In this document: positions 57,313 to 64,000 of the stretch, piece by piece
How the letters are laid out: every line of letters starts with the position of its first letter
Position numbering within the stretch: the first letter of the stretch is position 1
NCBI RefSeq assembly: GCF_036014175.1
Contig: NZ_CP107917.1
Coordinates: 7,936,001 to 8,000,000 of the forward strand
DNA from: Streptomyces sp. NBC_00443
GTDB lineage: Bacteria > Actinomycetota > Actinomycetes > Streptomycetales > Streptomycetaceae
Length of the DNA: 64,000 bases
Direction: 5' to 3'
Program-made: the position numbers and the translations under genes
The notes under the pieces: model-generated
Database searches by the model: none
The model's input: the letters and a program-made list of their open reading frames with translations, nothing else
Told to the model about the DNA's origin: nothing

Positions 57313-57975
57313 TCATCCCGGCGCCACGAACCCCGACTCGTACGCCGTGATCACCGCCTGCGTGCGATCCCGCGCCCCCAGTTTGGCCAGGACGGCGCTC
57401 ACATGGGACTTCACCGTCTCCGTCCCCACCACCAGCCGGGCCGCGATCTCCGCATTCGACAGTCCGCGTGCCATCAGCCGCAGCACCTCGGCCTCCCGCT
57501 CGGTCAGCCGGGCCCGCTCCAGTACCGCGCGCGCCGCCCGGTTGCCGCCGTCGTCGCCGTACCGCGCGGCCAGCTGCCGCACCGACGCGGGGAACAGCAG
57601 CGACTCGCCCTCGGCGACCAGCCGCACCGCGTGCACGATCTCGGCAGGCCGGGCCCGCTTCAGCAGGAACCCGTCGGCACCGGCCCGCAGCGCCTCGTAC
57701 ACGTACTCGTCGTTCTCGAAGGTCGTGACGACAAGGATCTTCGGCGGATCGTCGACCGTGCGCAGCACCGCGCGCGTGGCCTCGATCCCGTCCAGCAGCG
57801 GCATCCGTACATCCATGGCGATCACGTCGGGCCGCAGCTGACGCACCAGCGGGATCACCGCCGCGCCGTCCGCGGCCTCCCCGACGACCTCGATGTCGGG
57901 CTGCGCCTCCAACACGGCCCGCAGACCCGCGCGTACGAGGGGTTCGTCGTCGACGAGGAGAACGGTGACCGGCAT
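57313..57975 (-). CDS. NarL/FixJ family response regulator
   Basis: A 220-residue response regulator. The receiver domain (1-120) has the acidic pair in LLVDDEPLVRAGLRAVL, phospho-acceptor Asp55 in VIAMDVRMPLLDG, Thr in LVVTTFENDEYV and Lys107 in GADGFLLKRA. The LuxR-type helix-turn-helix (about 150-215) reads LTEREAEVLRLMARGLSNAE then IAARLVVGTETVKSHVSAVL. ATG 57975 lies 14 nt after the kinase stop, so the pair forms one operon, kinase first. Palindromes between this operon and the divergent ABC transporter (59194-59233) are its likely target. Confidence 0.94.
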   Translation of the reverse strand: MPVTVLLVDDEPLVRAGLRAVLEAQPDIEVVGEAADGAAVIPLVRQLRPDVIAMDVRMPLLDGIEATRAVLRTVDDPPKILVVTTFENDEYVYEALRAGADGFLLKRARPAEIVHAVRLVAEGESLLFPASVRQLAARYGDDGGNRAARAVLERARLTEREAEVLRLMARGLSNAEIAARLVVGTETVKSHVSAVLAKLGARDRTQAVITAYESGFVAPG

Positions 57976-57989
57976 CCGGTCAGCCTAGA

Positions 57990-59159
57990 TCAACTCAGCG
58001 GCAGCTCAACATGTACCTGCCAGTCACCTTGGTCGGGGCCGGTTCGCGCATGTCCGCCCAGCAGGGCAGCGCGCTCCCGGATCCCGCGCAGGCCGCTGCC
58101 CCGGCCGGGCCCGGGTATGTCGGCGGTGAGCGGATTGCGGACCTCAAGAGTGAGTGTGCCGTCCGCGACGGCGATGCGTGCCCGGACCGGCACCGCGCCC
58201 GCGTGCCGCAGCACATTGGTCAGCGATTCCTGGAGGATGCGGTAGCCCTCCCGGGACACCGGTCCGGGCACGGTGTCCAAAGGTCCCGTCAGCTCGATGC
58301 CGACCTTCGCACCCGACGCCCGCGCGGACTCCAGCAGACGGTCCGCGTCCGTCAGTGTCGGTCGGCTGCTGACCGGCCGCTCCGACTCGCGCAGAATGCC
58401 GAGGACCCGCTCCAGGTCTTCCAGAGCGGCCCGGCCGGTCTCCTCGATGGCGTCCAGGGCCCGGTCGGTGAAGTCGGGATCGCGGGCCGCGCGCGCGGCA
58501 CCCGCCTGCACGACGGCCACGGTCAGGGCATGGCCGATGGAGTCGTGCAGTTCACGGGCGATGCGCGTGCGTTCCAGGAGCTGTTCGGTGCGCTCCTCCA
58601 TGGCGGCGAGGCGCTCGGCGGGCGTGGGGCCCAGGAGGCGGCGGGCGAGTGCGGTGATGAGACGGCCCGAGCTGACCACAAGCCCCGCCAGCGCGACCAG
58701 TGCCACGGGCACCAACAGCACGTGCCACCAGGCGTGGCCCTTGAGGAGCAGAGGCTCGCCTTCGTCGATATCAAGGCCGAACGCCGCAGACGCCAAGTCC
58801 ACTGACCCTAGAAGCAGTTGGGCAGTGAGCATCGCGGTGGCACAGCCGAGCAGCAGCCGTGCCTCCAGCCAGACGACGAGCCGCCAACGGTCGCCCCAGG
58901 CGGCGGACGGCGCGACGACGATGCCTGCGCTCTCACCGTCGTGCCCGTGACCGGTCAGCAGCAGTCTGGCCTGAAGGCCCTCCACGGTGCGCATTGCGGG
59001 CACCAGCCCGACGGGGGCGAGTATCGCGGCCGCCACCACCCAGGTCCACCAGGCTTCCTCGATGAACAGCCACATGCTGGGCCACACGATGGCGATGAAC
59101 AGATGCAGCAATCGTGTGTACGTCACCGCCCGACCGAACGGGCGCAACAAGCGGACCAT
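57990..59159 (-). CDS. Sensor histidine kinase (HisKA_3)
   Basis: A 389-residue membrane sensor kinase. The N-terminal half (1-185) contains four hydrophobic segments in two hairpins (LLHLFIAIVWPSMWLFIEEA, WTWVVAAAILAPVGLVPAM, then RLLLGCATAMLTAQLLLGS and VLLVPVALVALAGLVVSSG) with little extracellular sequence, typical of intramembrane sensors of cell-envelope stress. The phospho-acceptor His (about residue 205) lies in RTRIARELHDSIGHALTVAV, and the ATP-binding domain shows ILQESLTNVLRHAG (N box) and GSGLRGIRERAALLGGHA (G box). ATG 59159 lacks a strong ribosome site. Operon with the downstream response regulator; divergent from an ABC transporter it probably controls. Confidence 0.93.
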   Translation of the reverse strand: MVRLLRPFGRAVTYTRLLHLFIAIVWPSMWLFIEEAWWTWVVAAAILAPVGLVPAMRTVEGLQARLLLTGHGHDGESAGIVVAPSAAWGDRWRLVVWLEARLLLGCATAMLTAQLLLGSVDLASAAFGLDIDEGEPLLLKGHAWWHVLLVPVALVALAGLVVSSGRLITALARRLLGPTPAERLAAMEERTEQLLERTRIARELHDSIGHALTVAVVQAGAARAARDPDFTDRALDAIEETGRAALEDLERVLGILRESERPVSSRPTLTDADRLLESARASGAKVGIELTGPLDTVPGPVSREGYRILQESLTNVLRHAGAVPVRARIAVADGTLTLEVRNPLTADIPGPGRGSGLRGIRERAALLGGHARTGPDQGDWQVHVELPLS

Positions 59160-59193
59160 TTCGTCATCGTGCCAGCCGCCACTGACAACGGAC

Positions 59194-59233
59194 CTCCCCC
59201 GCACGGGGGAGACGATCTCCACCCGCGGGGGAG
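59194..59233. promoter_or_regulatory. Two CTCC(N)CCCG palindromes in the kinase/ABC divergent promoter
   Basis: CTCCCCCGCACGGGGGAG (59194-59211) is a perfect palindrome with 8-bp arms. CTCCACCCGCGGGGGAG (59217-59233) is a second, imperfect copy. Their centres are about 22 bp apart, roughly two helical turns. They sit in the 109-nt gap between the kinase start (59159) and the ABC transporter start (59269) and are the likely binding sites of the NarL-type response regulator. Confidence 0.7.
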
Positions 59234-59268
59234 GAGCCGCACCACCCCCGGCGGCCAGGCTTACCGCC

Positions 59269-60198
59269 ATGACCAGCATCGAAGTCCAAGCCCTCACCAA
59301 GGAGTACGGCAACCGGCGAGCCGTGGATGACCTCACCTTCACCGTCCTCCCCGGCCGCGTCACCGGCTTCCTCGGCCCCAACGGCGCCGGGAAGTCCACC
59401 ACCATGCGGCTCGTCCTCGGCCTCGACCGGCCGACCTCCGGAACCGCCACGATCGGCGGTCGCGCCTACGCGGCACTCCACGAACCCCTGCGGCAGGTGG
59501 GCGCGTTGCTCGACGCGCAGGCCGCCCACGGGTCCCGGACCGGCCGAGACCATCTGCGCGTCCTCGCCGCGACCAACCGCATCCCGAACCGCCGTGCCGA
59601 CGCGGTGCTGGAGGAGACGGGGCTGGCGTCGGTGGCGGGCCGCAGGGTGAAGACGTACTCCCTGGGCATGCGCCAGCGGCTCGGCATCGCCGCGGCCCTC
59701 CTCGGTGACCCCGAGGTCGTCCTGCTGGACGAGCCGTCCAACGGTCTCGACCCCGAAGGCATCATCTGGATCCGTGAGTTGTTGCGCCGTCTCGCGGGGG
59801 AGGGGCGGACGGTCCTGGTGTCCAGCCACCTCATGAACGAGACCGCGTCCTTCGCGGACCACCTCGTGGTCCTCGGCATGGGGCGCCTGCTGGCCGACAC
59901 CCCCATGCGGGAGTTCATCCACGCACGTGTGGAACCCCGCGTCCGTATCCGTACCTCGGACGCCACCGCACTCAAGACCGCGCTCGCCCGGCACGGTCAC
60001 GACGCCGTCCAGCACGAGGACGGGCACTGGAGCGTGCACCACGCGCGCGTGGACGACATCGGCCGCCTCATGTCCGAGACCGGCGTACCCATCCTCGAAC
60101 TCGCCACCGAGGAGGGCACCTTGGAGCAGGCCTACCTCGATCTGACCGCGTCCGAGGCCGAGTTCACCGCACAGTCCCCACAGTCCCAGGAGGCCTGA
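59269..60198 (+). CDS. ABC transporter ATP-binding protein
   Basis: A 309-residue ABC ATPase of the BcrA/daunorubicin-resistance type. Walker A FLGPNGAGKSTTMRLVLGLD (residues 34-53), Q-loop VGALLDAQAAHGSRTGRDHL, signature YSLGMRQRLGIAAALLGDP, Walker B VVLLDEPSNGLDPEGIIWIR and H-loop VLVSSHLMNE are all intact. The C-terminal 90 residues are the regulatory extension usual for exporters that pair with ABC2 permeases. ATG 59269 is used; CAGGCT ends 7 nt upstream. The permease gene begins 4 nt after the stop. Together with the divergent two-component system this resembles an envelope-stress or antimicrobial peptide/lipid-drug resistance module. Confidence 0.93.
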   Translation: MTSIEVQALTKEYGNRRAVDDLTFTVLPGRVTGFLGPNGAGKSTTMRLVLGLDRPTSGTATIGGRAYAALHEPLRQVGALLDAQAAHGSRTGRDHLRVLAATNRIPNRRADAVLEETGLASVAGRRVKTYSLGMRQRLGIAAALLGDPEVVLLDEPSNGLDPEGIIWIRELLRRLAGEGRTVLVSSHLMNETASFADHLVVLGMGRLLADTPMREFIHARVEPRVRIRTSDATALKTALARHGHDAVQHEDGHWSVHHARVDDIGRLMSETGVPILELATEEGTLEQAYLDLTASEAEFTAQSPQSQEA

Positions 60199-60201
60199 AC
60201 C

Positions 60202-60926
60202 ATGGCATTCGCGCCCCTATTCCACTCGGAGTGGCTCAAGATCCGTACGCTGCGGTCACTGCCGGGAGCGCTGCTGGCGCTGTTCGCCGTGACCACGGCG
60301 TTCTCCGCGCTGGCCGGCACCGACGGGAGCTCCGACCCGGAGTTCGACCCGCTGTTCACGGCCATGTTCGGGATCCTGCCGGGCCAGATCGCCGCCATCG
60401 CGTTCGGGGCAATGGCCGTGTCGTCGGAGTACCACGGGGTGCGCTCCGGCTGTCGCTCGCAGCGGTCCCGCAGCGCGGACGCTGGTTTGCGGCGAAGGTG
60501 ACAGCCATCGCCGTGCCGGCCCTTCTCGTGGGACTCGTCACCGCCATCACCGCGCTGGTGGTGGCACGCGCGGGACTCGGCTCCGCGGCGAGCGGGCTCA
60601 CCACGGCCGAGCAGGTGCGCGGTGTCGTGGGCTGCGGGATCTACCTCATGTTGATGGCGCTGTTCGCGGCAGGTCTCACCGCGATGCTGCGCAGCGGTGT
60701 CGCCACGCTCTCCATTCTGATCCCGTTCATCCTCGTCGTGTCGTTCGTGATCGGCGACGCCGCCGGCACCGTCGCGGACTTCCTGCCCGACAAGGCCGGC
60801 CAGATCGCCCTTCACCAGACCTACGACGGCACCCTCGGGCCCTGGTCGGGGCTCGCAGTCACCGCTCTGTGGACGGCGGCGGCGCTGCTGGCGGGGGCGT
60901 GGAGCGTGCGGCGCCGGGACGCCTGA
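60202..60926 (+). pseudogene. ABC2-type permease, broken by one missing base
   Basis: This is the membrane partner of the ATPase just upstream. Frame 1 (ATG 60202, GGAGG upstream) gives FHSEWLKIRTLRSLPGALLA, LPGQIAAIAFGAMAVSSEYH, then Arg-rich nonsense to 60501. The -1 frame continues GALRLSLAAVPQRGRWFAAK, VTAIAVPALLVGLVTAITAL, further membrane helices (ILIPFILVVSFVIGDAAGTV, LAVTALWTAAALLAGAWSVR) and stops at 60926. Five G rather than four at 60436-60439 restores YHGGALRLSLAAVP, as expected for the family. The joined protein would have about 241 residues and six membrane helices. Probably intact in the living strain. Confidence 0.83.
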
Positions 60927-60967
60927 CGGCACACCAATTGTCAGTGCGGCCGGGTTTACTGGACCCC

Positions 60968-61396
60968 ATGAACATCGCACGGCACATCGCCCTCATCGAC
61001 GAGCTGTGCTTCCGCCCTTTTCCGGCGGAGCACGGCCCGTCGGACGTCGGCGCCGGGGGGCCCGGGTATCACGTCGCGGTGTTAGAGCGGAGCGAGGACG
61101 ACTGCGGGACGCGCGCGGCGACGGTGGAGCAGTTCGAGAAGTACCGGGACGCCCTGTACGAGGTGTACGCGCCCCAATGGCGGCACACCCATCCATTGAA
61201 CCTGCAGACCGTGCTGCTGCGCACCGAGCGGGAGGACATACCCGAGCCCTGGCGGCTTCTCGGCGCAGGCGCCGGCGTCGCCTACCTCTGGGAGGCGGAG
61301 GGGACGGGCCGCTGGATCGCGGTGGCCGTCGCCGACCGGGACCCGGCCGACGACGTCCAACTCTTGGCCGTGATCACCGACGTCGACCCACCGTGA
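60968..61396 (+). CDS. Conserved hypothetical protein
   Basis: A 142-residue soluble protein without recognised domain. It reads MNIARHIALIDELCFRPFPA at the start, then VEQFEKYRDALYEVYAPQWR, NLQTVLLRTEREDIPEPWRL and AGVAYLWEAEGTGRWIAVAV, ending in short strands. The mix of helices and a C-terminal beta-hairpin with several Trp suggests a small alpha/beta domain. Codon bias is strong. ATG 60968 is used, with TTTACT ending 7 nt upstream and no ribosome site. I believe similar proteins are annotated as hypothetical in other Streptomyces. No functional clue from neighbours. Confidence 0.7.
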   Translation: MNIARHIALIDELCFRPFPAEHGPSDVGAGGPGYHVAVLERSEDDCGTRAATVEQFEKYRDALYEVYAPQWRHTHPLNLQTVLLRTEREDIPEPWRLLGAGAGVAYLWEAEGTGRWIAVAVADRDPADDVQLLAVITDVDPP

Positions 61397-61429
61397 CGCG
61401 TCAGGTGACGTCGACCCACCGTGACTTGG

Positions 61430-61978
61430 TCAGGCCTGCTCCGCCGTCACCCGCAACCTGGCGAACTCCTCCGCCATCGTCTGCGCCGTCCAATGCGCGT
61501 TGAGCCCGCTCGGGTTCGGCAGCACCCACACGCGGGTGCCCCCGATCACCCGCTCCTGCGGGCCTACCTGCGCCTTGCGGTCGTCGAACGCCGCCCGGTA
61601 GGCGGTCACCCCGACGACGGCCAGCCAACGCGGCCGCAGCCGGGCCACCTTCGTCGCCAGCAGCCGCCCGCCGTCGCGGTACTCCTGCGCGCTCAGCTCG
61701 TCGGCTCGCGCGCTCGCCCGCGCCACGACGTTCGTGATGCCGAGCCCGTAGGACAGCAACTCCTCCTGCTCCGACGGCTTCAAGAGCCTCGGCGTGAACC
61801 CGGACAGGTGCAGGACCGGCCAGAAACGGTTGCCCGGCCGGGCGAAGTGATGGCCGGTCGCGGCCGTCATCAGACCGGGGTTGATGCCGCAGAACAGCAC
61901 ATGGAGACCGTCCGCGACGACGTCCGGCACCAGACGGTCGCGGGCGGCCTCCAACTGCTCGGCGGTGAAGCGCGTCAT
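61430..61978 (-). CDS. mug: G/U mismatch-specific DNA glycosylase
   Basis: A 182-residue member of the Mug/TDG branch of uracil-DNA glycosylases, which removes uracil or ethenocytosine mispaired with guanine. Motif 1, FCGINPGLMTAATGHHFARP, includes the GINPG catalytic loop (Asn32); the motif-2 loop LPNPSGLNAHW is complete. GNRFWPVLHLSGFTPRLL is also conserved. ATG 61978 (MTRFTAEQL) lies 13 nt after the purB stop on the same strand, so mug is probably in the purB operon. Length matches the family. Confidence 0.93.
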   Translation of the reverse strand: MTRFTAEQLEAARDRLVPDVVADGLHVLFCGINPGLMTAATGHHFARPGNRFWPVLHLSGFTPRLLKPSEQEELLSYGLGITNVVARASARADELSAQEYRDGGRLLATKVARLRPRWLAVVGVTAYRAAFDDRKAQVGPQERVIGGTRVWVLPNPSGLNAHWTAQTMAEEFARLRVTAEQA

Positions 61979-61991
61979 ACCGTGGGCGACG

Positions 61992-63434
61992 TCAGAGGAT
62001 CGCCCCGGGCGTGTAACCGGCGGCTCCCGGGCGCTGCTTCACGATCTCCTCGACCCGGCCCACGACGACCCCGACCTGGTCGGCCGCGGCACCCGTGAAG
62101 GACAGCTTGTCGGCCATCAGGGCGTCCAGGCCGGCGCGGTCGAGCGGGATGCGCTCGTCGGCGGCCAGCTTGTCGAGCAGTTCGTTGCGCTCGGCGCCCT
62201 GCTCGCGCATCGCCAGCGCGGAGGCGACGGCGTTCTCCTTGATCGCCTCGTGCGCGACCTCACGGCCGACGCCGGCGCGCACCGCGCCCATCAGCACCTT
62301 GGTGGTGGCGAGGAACGGCAGGTAGCGGTCCAGCTCACGGGCGACGACTGCCGGGAAGGCGCCGAACTCGTCGAGCACCGTCAGGAACGTCTCCAGCAGG
62401 CCGTCCAGTGCGAAGAACGCGTCCGGCAGCGCGACCCGGCGCACCACCGAGCAGGACACGTCACCCTCGTTCCACTGGTCGCCCGCCAGCTCGCCGGTCA
62501 TCGAGGCGTAGCCGCGCAGGATGACCATCAGGCCGTTGACGCGCTCGCAGGAGCGGGTGTTCATCTTGTGCGGCATCGCGGAGGAGCCGACCTGGCCCGG
62601 CTTGAAGCCCTCGGTCACCAGCTCGTGCCCGGCCATCAGCCGGATGGTCTTCGCCAGCGACGACGGCGCCGCCGCCAGCTGTACCAGAGCGGTCACGACC
62701 TCGTAGTCCAGCGAGCGCGGGTAGACCTGGCCCACCGAGGTGAACGCCTGCGCGAAGCCCAGGTGCCCGGCGATCCGGTCCTCCAGCTCCGCCAGCTTCG
62801 CCGCGTCCCCGCCGAGCAGGTCCAGCATGTCCTGCGCCGTGCCGACCGGGCCCTTGATGCCGCGCAGCGGGTAGCGGCCGAGGAGCTCCTCGACCCGGCC
62901 GTACGCGACGAGCAGCTCGTCGGCGGCGGTCGCGAAGCGCTTGCCGAGCGTCGTCGCCTGGGCGGCGACGTTGTGGGAGCGGCCGGCCATGACCAGCTCG
63001 CCGTACTCGCCGGCCAGCTTGGCCAGTCGCGCCAGCACGGCCACCGTGCGGTCGCGCATCAGCTCCAGCGAGAGCCGGATCTGCAGCTGCTCCACGTTCT
63101 CGGTGAGGTCGCGCGAGGTCATGCCCTTGTGGACGTGCTCGTGCCCGGCGAGGTCGTTGAACTCCTCGATCCGCGCCTTCACGTCGTGCCGAGTGACCTT
63201 CTCGCGCTCGGCGATGGAGGCCAGGTCGACGGTGTCGAGGACACGCTCGTAGTCGGCGAGCGCCTCGTCGGGCACCTCGATGCCGAGGTCCTTCTGGGCC
63301 CGCAGCACGGCGAGCCAGAGCTGCCGCTCCAGCTTCACCTTCTGCTCGGGGGACCAGAGCGTGGCGAGCTCGGTGGAGGCGTAGCGTCCGGCGAGGACGT
63401 TCGGGATGCGGGGCTTGGCGGGCGCAGAAGTCAC
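61992..63434 (-). CDS. purB: Adenylosuccinate lyase
   Basis: PurB catalyses two steps of purine synthesis: release of fumarate from SAICAR and from adenylosuccinate. The 480-residue protein is an all-helical fumarase/aspartase-fold tetramer. Signature: VGSSAMPHKMNTRSCERVNG (SSxMPxKxN catalytic loop), GMTSRDLTENVEQLQIRLSL (catalytic region 2), and HEHVHKGMTSRD with the conserved His. GTG 63434 gives VTSAPAKPRIPNVLAGRYAS; TAGAAT lies 8 nt upstream and there is no Shine-Dalgarno, so the leader is very short. mug follows 13 nt downstream. This is the longer actinobacterial purB form. Confidence 0.95.
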   Translation of the reverse strand: MTSAPAKPRIPNVLAGRYASTELATLWSPEQKVKLERQLWLAVLRAQKDLGIEVPDEALADYERVLDTVDLASIAEREKVTRHDVKARIEEFNDLAGHEHVHKGMTSRDLTENVEQLQIRLSLELMRDRTVAVLARLAKLAGEYGELVMAGRSHNVAAQATTLGKRFATAADELLVAYGRVEELLGRYPLRGIKGPVGTAQDMLDLLGGDAAKLAELEDRIAGHLGFAQAFTSVGQVYPRSLDYEVVTALVQLAAAPSSLAKTIRLMAGHELVTEGFKPGQVGSSAMPHKMNTRSCERVNGLMVILRGYASMTGELAGDQWNEGDVSCSVVRRVALPDAFFALDGLLETFLTVLDEFGAFPAVVARELDRYLPFLATTKVLMGAVRAGVGREVAHEAIKENAVASALAMREQGAERNELLDKLAADERIPLDRAGLDALMADKLSFTGAAADQVGVVVGRVEEIVKQRPGAAGYTPGAIL

Positions 63435-63532
63435 GTGTCCAGATTCTACTGGCGGTTTGTGCAGGCCAGCGCCGCGCCCCGGTTGGGCGGAACCTACGAG
63501 ACGTGCGTCACGTCGCGCTGCCGGCTCCCGCG

Positions 63533-64000
63533 CTACTCCACCGTGTCCTCGTACGGCATCAGGTCCGGCCGCTTGGCCGGGCGCCCGTCGCCGGAGGAGC
63601 GGCCGGTCAGGCGGCGTCCGATCCAGGGCAGCAGGTGCTGCCGCGCGAACCGTGCGTCGGCGACCCGCCGCGAGGTCCACCCCGGCGGCAGCGTGGCCGG
63701 CACCGGCGTGCGCCACTCGGTGTCCTCGGGGTCGTACCCGAGCGTCTGCCACACGGCCTCCGCGACCCTGCGGTGCCCCTCCGCCGACAGGTGCAGCCGG
63801 TCCACGTCCCACAGGCGCGGGTCACTGAGGGACGGGGCGCCGTACAGGTCGACGACGACGGCGCCGTGCCGCGCCGCCAGCTCGTCCACGTGGGCGAACA
63901 GCTCCTCCATGCGCGGCCGGAACCGCTCCAGCACCGGGCCCTGGCGGCCGGGACTGCGCATCAGAACCAACTGCTTGCAGGACGGGGCCAACCGCTCCAC
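63533..64000 (-). CDS. SGNH/GDSL hydrolase, 3' part only (cut by window edge)
   Basis: The window ends inside this gene: 155 C-terminal residues are visible and the N-terminus with the GDSL serine block lies beyond 64000. Visible are CKQLVLMRSPGRQGPVLERF, VVVDLYGAPSLSDPRLWDVD and block V, DRLHLSAEGHRRVAEAVWQT, with the Asp-x-x-His pair of the catalytic triad. Such enzymes are esterases, lipases or acyl transferases acting on small esters. The tail GRRLTGRSSGDGRPAKRPDL is basic. It lies upstream of purB on the same strand, 98 nt away. Confidence 0.87.
   Translation of the reverse strand: MERLAPSCKQLVLMRSPGRQGPVLERFRPRMEELFAHVDELAARHGAVVVDLYGAPSLSDPRLWDVDRLHLSAEGHRRVAEAVWQTLGYDPEDTEWRTPVPATLPPGWTSRRVADARFARQHLLPWIGRRLTGRSSGDGRPAKRPDLMPYEDTVE

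Noticed and set aside
1..64000. tRNA, rRNA, insertion sequences, phage attachment sites
   Set aside because: Looked for T-loop motifs, transposase motifs and long terminal repeats by eye on both strands; none found, though a tRNA search program would be decisive.

Overview
The window is ordinary chromosome of a high-GC actinobacterium, almost certainly a Streptomyces. The evidence is strong G/C third-position bias, many GTG/TTG starts, the gene set, and copies of an intergenic repeat I know from Streptomyces genomes. From memory, tuf3 and purB lie in this same part of the S. coelicolor chromosome (about SCO1321 and SCO1254). I see no insertion sequence, phage, CRISPR array, rRNA or tRNA gene, and no block whose base composition suggests recent transfer.

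Layout. Positions 1-9.1 kb: a TPR-like protein end, a lipoprotein, a DinB protein, a TetR regulator divergent from an FAD monooxygenase/Gfo-Idh-MocA pair with three perfectly spaced operators, the lipoprotein N-acyltransferase lnt, several small conserved proteins (NTF2-like, DUF4291, a 59-residue ORF, DUF1877) and uppP. 9.2-16.9 kb: an HxlR-controlled thiolase, a VTT-domain membrane protein, an AlkD-type DNA repair protein, the divergent elongation factor EF-Tu3, a spermidine-synthase-like protein, an MFS exporter and a hotdog thioesterase. 17-26.9 kb: a large membrane protein joining a sigma-like region, an anti-sigma zinc motif and a ricin lectin; a secreted carboxylesterase; DedA; a gamma-carbonic-anhydrase; a frameshifted acyltransferase; an EamA transporter divergent from an XRE-cupin regulator; a YbaK deacylase; and a His-rich CDF metal exporter divergent from an ArsR sensor. 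27-41 kb: a frameshifted SMI1/KNR4 protein, pobA, a CoA-binding protein, a CysS-like protein coupled to a SixA phosphatase, a YigZ protein, the sbcD-sbcC nuclease, an Lrp/rhodanese pair, an orphan Imm21 protein, an SDR and a DUF885 protein. 41-50 kb: an Lrp/trans-sulfuration pair (enzyme frameshifted), an ACT-GNAT protein, a coupled SWIM zinc-finger/DUF6493 pair and a Tat-exported PhoD phosphatase. 50-64 kb: a MocR/EamA pair, an alpha/beta hydrolase, SigJ, a HutC-type GntR regulator, a ROK regulator, a NarL two-component system divergent from an ABC transporter (permease frameshifted), mug, purB and the end of an SGNH hydrolase.

Two themes cut across the window. First, many regulator/target gene pairs are divergent, with visible inverted or direct repeats between them: TetR, HxlR, two Lrp, MocR, NarL and ArsR. 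Second, at least 16 genes have a (T/C)ANNNT -10-like hexamer ending only 6-8 nt before the start codon, most of them without a Shine-Dalgarno sequence, which predicts leaderless or almost leaderless mRNAs.

A caution on quality: four genes (acyltransferase, SMI1/KNR4, trans-sulfuration enzyme, ABC permease) are each broken by loss of one base, each at a run of exactly four C or four G that would be in frame with five. A fifth gene (EamA at 52.2 kb) shows the same signature at its 3' end. This looks more like homopolymer under-calling than true pseudogenes.
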